This document shows positions 23,699 to 26,419 of a stretch of 26,419 nt of DNA, in pieces. Under the pieces are notes generated by a model. It was not told the origin of the DNA. It saw nothing but the letters and a program-made list of their open reading frames with translations, and did not search any database. The translations under genes were made by a program, and so were the position numbers. Each line of letters opens with the position of its first letter. Within the stretch, counting starts at the first letter, position 1. Source of the stretch: QHXW01 sp041486185 (lineage in GTDB: Bacteria; Acidobacteriota; Terriglobia; Bryobacterales; Bryobacteraceae). The stretch covers positions 1 through 26,419 of the forward strand of contig JBGPKX010000026.1 in the NCBI GenBank assembly GCA_041486185.1. Direction: 5' to 3'.

Positions 23699-24400
23699 AT
23701 GTCACGCGTTCATGTAATTGCAGCCGCGATGCTGGGAATCGCTCTGATGGGCGTCGCAGCGTTCGCGGATTCTTTTGACAAGAAAACCATCCTGACGGTT
23801 AACCAGTCGATTCAAGTACCCGGCAAAGTTCTGCCTCCGGGCAAATACGTCATGAAGCTATTCAATTCGCTCGGGAGTCGGAACATTGTGCAAATCTTCA
23901 ACGAGGACGAGACCGAGATCCTCACGACGATCATCGCTATCCCCAACTACCGGTTGAAGCCGACCGACGAAACGCATTTCAGCTACTGGGAGGCTCCGGT
24001 GGGTAAAGTGGTGCCATTGAAGAGCTGGTTCTATCCTGGGGACAACTTTGGGCAGGAGTTCGCATATCCCAAGGAAACCGCCACGGAAATCGCGCGCGAG
24101 ACCCGCGAAGCCGTACCAGTGATCCACACCGAGAAGCTGGCCGAACTGCCGACGGCGGAGCTGGGGCTGGTGGAACCATCGGGCGAAGAGAGACCGCTGT
24201 CCAAGACGTGGGAACCGCAGGCCAAATTGACGGAACCCGCGCCCGCGCCCAAGGTTGAAGCGGCTCCGGTTGAAATGGCCGCGAAACAACCTAAAGCGCT
24301 GCCGGAGACTGCCTCATACCTGCCGTTGTTCAGCATCCTGGGACTCAGTTCGCTGGCCGCCGGCTTCACGTTGAGAGCTTTTTCAGGACGGCGATCCTGA
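23699..24400 (+). CDS. Secreted protein with LPxTx-like C-terminal sorting tail
   Basis: 233 aa from ATG 23699, chosen for AGGAGG 9 nt upstream and a clean signal peptide (cut predicted after AFA, residue 23). The mature domain (about 24-130) is beta-rich: FDKKTILTVNQSIQVPGKVLPPGKYVMKLF, RNIVQIFNEDETEILTTI, then FSYWEAPVG and SWFYPGDNFGQEF. A family with this start is common in Acidobacteriota secretomes in my experience; its function is not known. Then a Pro/Glu/Ala linker (about 165-198) leads to LPETA (201-205), a hydrophobic helix (PLFSILGLSSLAAGFTL) and a basic end RAFSGRRS. That tripartite tail resembles a sortase sorting signal, with Ala in place of Gly at position 5. Confidence 0.85.
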   Translation: MSRVHVIAAAMLGIALMGVAAFADSFDKKTILTVNQSIQVPGKVLPPGKYVMKLFNSLGSRNIVQIFNEDETEILTTIIAIPNYRLKPTDETHFSYWEAPVGKVVPLKSWFYPGDNFGQEFAYPKETATEIARETREAVPVIHTEKLAELPTAELGLVEPSGEERPLSKTWEPQAKLTEPAPAPKVEAAPVEMAAKQPKALPETASYLPLFSILGLSSLAAGFTLRAFSGRRS

Positions 24401-24421
24401 GAAGTGTCGATGGCACTCCCC

Positions 24422-24574
24422 CTAGGTGGGGAGTCAGAAGTTCGTTGAAGAGAGGGTGGCGCAGCCTCTCAGGGAGATGGGTCTCGACCTTTCCGAACAA
24501 AGACGTGTCGGCACGAGTGCCGACACCGCAGGCCGGGGCCCGCGCCACACACGCCGCCACAATTCTTCAACGAA
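24422..24574 (-). repeat. TIR repeat element, copy B, inverted relative to copy A
   Basis: Perfect 11-bp terminal inverted repeats TTCGTTGAAGA (24441-24451) and TCTTCAACGAA (24564-24574), the same central hairpin with 10-bp arms (24505-24526), and strong overall identity to 7387-7548 in the opposite orientation. The shared sequence extends left to about 24422, where ACTCCCC/GGGGAGT forms another small hairpin with the gene-proximal flank (24413-24434). It begins about 20 nt after a stop codon, as copy A does. Confidence 0.88.
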
Positions 24575-24744
24575 CCCGTATTACGTGCGTGAGTGGACGC
24601 AGGCGGCGCGTCAAAACCCGCTGCGGTAAAGCGGCATCACGGCCAAAACGGTGAACAGAGGCTCGGCGCGGCACCTTGCGTAGGGCTTTTCTTTGGTCTC
24701 TGGATTGCGGTTAGAGGAAGTGAGTTCTCGAAAGGAAGGATGCC

Positions 24745-25194
24745 ATGCCTATCGGCGATATCTGTGTTCGTGAGGTAGTAACCGCAACGCGGGACACAAC
24801 CATCCAGGAAGCCGCGCTGCTGATGCGTGAAAACCATGTCGGAGATCTGCTCGTGGTGGACCGCCCGGCGGGGAATCGCAAGCCCGTAGGTATTGTGACC
24901 GACCGAGACATCGTGGTCGCCATCGTGGCGCTCGGTCTCGATCCGGCGGTGCTTGCCGTGGGAGACATTATGGGGGTGGAGCTGGAAACGGCTCTGGAAG
25001 AGCAGGGCGTCTTCGAGACCATCTACCAGATGCGCCGGGCCGGCGTACGCCGCATCCCGGTGGTGACCAAGCAGGGTTACCTGGTGGGGATCATCTCCAT
25101 CGACGACGTGATCCAGCTCCTAGCCGAAGAAATGACGGAGCTCGCAAAACTCATTTCACGCGAGCAGCGCAAAGAGGCGCACGCCAGGAGATAG
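24745..25194 (+). CDS. CBS-domain-pair protein
   Basis: 149 aa made of two CBS motifs, about residues 5-62 (DICVREVVTATRDTTIQEAALLMRENHVGDLLVV, then GIVTDRDIVVAIVA) and 73-130 (DIMGVELETALEEQGVFETIYQMRRAGVRRIPVV, then GIISIDDVIQLLAEEM). CBS pairs bind adenosine nucleotides (AMP, ATP, SAM) and act as energy sensors; stand-alone ones modulate partner proteins or serve in stress. GGAAGG lies 6 nt before the ATG. The Hsp20 gene follows 53 nt later on the same strand, with a hairpin between, suggesting a common stress context. Confidence 0.93.
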   Translation: MPIGDICVREVVTATRDTTIQEAALLMRENHVGDLLVVDRPAGNRKPVGIVTDRDIVVAIVALGLDPAVLAVGDIMGVELETALEEQGVFETIYQMRRAGVRRIPVVTKQGYLVGIISIDDVIQLLAEEMTELAKLISREQRKEAHARR

Positions 25195-25219
25195 CAGGGC
25201 CGCGTTTATCCCTGGCGTG
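25180..25219 (+). other. Hairpin bridging the end of the CBS gene and the spacer
   Basis: CACGCCAGG (25180-25188) and CCTGGCGTG (25211-25219) are perfect 9-bp inverted arms separated by 22 nt. The left arm lies in the last codons of the CBS gene. No U-run follows, so a rho-independent terminator is unlikely; it could protect the CBS mRNA or uncouple it from hsp20. Confidence 0.5.
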
Positions 25220-25247
25220 GGCGGATCGACATAGTGGAGGCGTTCAT

Positions 25248-25793
25248 ATGCCGCAGATGGCAGTGAAGGTTCTGTGTTCCAGGCGCGAGGTCCTGGATCA
25301 CCTGGCGCAACTGATGAAGTGCGTCCACAATGAGATTCGCGAATGCGCCTTCCGCCGTTCCCGGGCGCACGGATGCCCGGAATGTGACGCCGAAGACTGG
25401 GCCGCCGCCGAGCAAGAGGTGCTCTACCATCCGCCATCCACGGTGGTCGAGAACCAGGATGCGATTTACATTCACGCAGCGGCGCCGGGCTTTGACGCCG
25501 GGTCTCTGCAGGTAAATGTTCTGCCGCATTCGATCACCGTGGAAGGCCGAACGCCGAAGCCGAATCCTTCGGAAACACTGAAGGTGCACTGGTGCGAACT
25601 GGGCGGGAAGATGTTGCTGCGCCAGTTCGAGCTGCCGGCACGCATTGAACCGGAACAGGTCAAAGCCATCCTCGAGAACGGAATCTTGCACCTGATCGCC
25701 AGGAAAGCCTCCGCAGCGGTTGCGCCGGGTCTCGACGTCGTCAAAATGATGAAACGAACGGCGGCGGCAACTGAGTGCGCGGGGGCACGTTAG
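25248..25793 (+). CDS. DUF2934-Hsp20 fusion protein (small heat-shock protein)
   Basis: 181 aa. Residues about 26-60 (HNEIRECAFRRSRAHGCPECDAEDWAAAEQEVL) fit the DUF2934 pattern, a short helical motif ending in EDWxxAE, common in bacterial stress proteins. Residues about 62-153 are an alpha-crystallin domain: NQDAIYIHAAAPGFDAGSLQVNVLPHSITVEG, then LLRQFELPARIEPEQVKAILENGILHLIARK (the A-x-x-x-N-G-I-L signature). Small Hsps bind unfolding proteins in the cytoplasm as ATP-independent holdases. DUF2934 next to an Hsp20 domain replaces the usual N-terminal arm, which normally governs oligomer assembly. GGAGG is 8 nt before the ATG. Confidence 0.9.
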   Translation: MPQMAVKVLCSRREVLDHLAQLMKCVHNEIRECAFRRSRAHGCPECDAEDWAAAEQEVLYHPPSTVVENQDAIYIHAAAPGFDAGSLQVNVLPHSITVEGRTPKPNPSETLKVHWCELGGKMLLRQFELPARIEPEQVKAILENGILHLIARKASAAVAPGLDVVKMMKRTAAATECAGAR

Positions 25794-25871
25794 GTGTTGT
25801 AGCAGCAGCTCACCATGTCATTCCGGGCACGGCATGTTTGCCATGTCTTTTCCAACTATCCACAATGGGGC

Positions 25872-26231
25872 ATGCCAAATCTCTCAAAGATTGCGCCGGA
25901 ACTCCCTGTCTTAAGTGTCCCGAAGTCGATTGAGTATTACGAGGTCAAATTGGGCTTCCATACCACCATGACGATGCCAGACGGAGACTACGCTATTGTC
26001 GAACGCGATGACGTTGCGATTCATTTGTTTCAATCCGGCAACGGACACAGCGCGCCTGGGTCAATTCATATCTTCACTGAGGGGCTCGACGAACTCCACA
26101 GCGAGCTGCAGAAACGTGGCGCTCATATTAAGCAAGACATTATCCGGAAGCCTTGGGGTAACCGAGATTTTCGGGTCATCGATGATTCGGGGAACGAGAT
26201 CAAGTTTACAGAGCCGCTGCAGAAAGATTGA
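25872..26231 (+). CDS. VOC (glyoxalase/bleomycin-resistance fold) protein
   Basis: 119 aa from ATG 25872 (MPNLSKIAPELPVLSVPKSI); TGGGG lies just before it. An in-frame ATG at 25815 would add 19 residues with no signal or family similarity. The pattern APELPVLSVPKSIEYYEVKLGF, ERDDVAIHLFQSG, SIHIFTEGLDELHSELQKRGA and NRDFRVIDDSGNEIKFTE is a single VOC domain with the H/E metal-ligand type positions near H (IHIF) and E (IKFTEP). Similar proteins are annotated as bleomycin-resistance-like or glyoxalase-like; the real substrate is unknown. Confidence 0.85.
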   Translation: MPNLSKIAPELPVLSVPKSIEYYEVKLGFHTTMTMPDGDYAIVERDDVAIHLFQSGNGHSAPGSIHIFTEGLDELHSELQKRGAHIKQDIIRKPWGNRDFRVIDDSGNEIKFTEPLQKD

Positions 26232-26242
26232 GGCAGGATGTA

Positions 26243-26319
26243 TGGTGGGCGGTCGCGGGCTCGAACCGCGGACCTTCTGCTTGTAAGGCAGACGCTCTAA
26301 CCAACTGAGCTAACCGCCC
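26243..26319 (-). tRNA. tRNA-Val (anticodon TAC), CCA encoded
   Basis: On the minus strand, GGGCGGT acceptor, D arm TAGCTCAGTTGGTTAGAGC, anticodon stem TCTGC/GCAGA with loop CTTACAA (anticodon TAC, T33 and A37 in place), T arm GCGGTTCGAGCCCGC, 3' acceptor ACCGCCC, discriminator A and encoded CCA (26245-26243). All four arms pair. TAC reads GTA and other Val codons. Confidence 0.95.
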
Positions 26320-26354
26320 GAAATGCGGGCCAAAAAACGGCGAGCCACCTCTTG

Positions 26355-26360
26355 ATTGTA
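26355..26360 (-). promoter_or_regulatory. -10 box for tRNA-Val
   Basis: TACAAT on the minus strand, 35 nt upstream of the tRNA 5' end (five of six consensus bases). The expected -35 at 17 nt is poor; TTGTCA lies 21 nt upstream. Confidence 0.4.
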
Positions 26361-26380
26361 ACCCACCGACTGCGAATTTC

Positions 26381-26409
26381 TTGACAACTTGTGCCATTCG
26401 CGGTCAACT
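26381..26409 (+). promoter_or_regulatory. Possible rightward promoter at window end
   Basis: Perfect TTGACA (26381-26386) with TCAACT 17 nt downstream; the -10 is weak and any gene would lie beyond the window. Confidence 0.25.
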
Positions 26410-26419
26410 TCAATGCATG

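Noticed and set aside
24366..24560. 64-aa leftward frame downstream of the LPxTx-tailed protein
   Set aside because: It lies inside repeat copy B and continues antisense into the end of the preceding gene; a similar peptide arises from copy A, so it reflects the repeat.

Overview
The window reads as ordinary, gene-dense chromosome of a GC-rich diderm bacterium, most likely an Acidobacteriota (Terriglobia / Solibacter-like) genome or MAG. This is inferred from the gene mix rather than from a marker gene: a YfhO-type membrane protein, a penicillin-acylase-family hydrolase, DUF3500, a DUF2934-Hsp20 fusion, a baeRF-type eRF1-like protein, and a secreted protein with an LPxTx-like C-terminal tail. 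There is no prophage, CRISPR array, integrase or transposase gene.

Layout. 1-724 (minus) is the cut-off 3'-truncated part of a sigma-54 activator. 725-1231 has no protein gene but holds a leftward hairpin-rich stretch ending in a clear intrinsic terminator. 1232-4490 (minus) holds a Tat-type beta-propeller protein, a DUF3500 protein and a membrane-anchored M23 peptidase. 4633-8436 (plus) holds an orphan polysaccharide-type ABC permease, a hicB-hicA module whose toxin gene is frameshifted, a secreted S1/P1 zinc nuclease, an 88-aa unknown, a terminal-inverted-repeat element and a PAP2 phosphatase with a displaced N-terminus. 8349-12111 (minus) is an fmdB-type zinc ribbon gene, the penicillin acylase homologue (start overlaps the fmdB stop by 1 nt) and a single-pass membrane protein. 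12275-14536 (plus) is the YfhO protein. 14564-17929 (minus) is a radical SAM/SPASM protein and a tyrosine-decarboxylase-like PLP enzyme. 18131-20526 (plus) has two tight pairs: UBP zinc finger + histidine phosphatase, then HAD phosphatase + small membrane protein. 20607-23517 (minus) is a degenerate receiver protein and an L,D-transpeptidase-baeRF pair. 23699-26231 (plus) is the LPxTx-tailed secreted protein behind a sigma-54 promoter, a second copy of the repeat element, a CBS-pair protein, a DUF2934-Hsp20 protein and a VOC protein. A tRNA-Val(TAC) closes the window on the minus strand.

Themes. Several genes concern the envelope: M23 peptidase, L,D-transpeptidase, PAP2, Wzm-like permease, YfhO, LPxTx-tailed protein. 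Another group is stress-like: CBS and Hsp20. The most unusual items are the two inverted copies of a ~140-bp TIR element 17 kb apart, the uncharacterised structured RNA candidate at the left, the sigma-54 promoter in front of the LPxTx-tailed protein, the L,D-transpeptidase-baeRF pairing, the receiver protein lacking its phospho-acceptor, and two single-base frameshifts within 2 kb (hicA and PAP2) that may be real decay or assembly errors. I did not see a clearly new multi-gene system.
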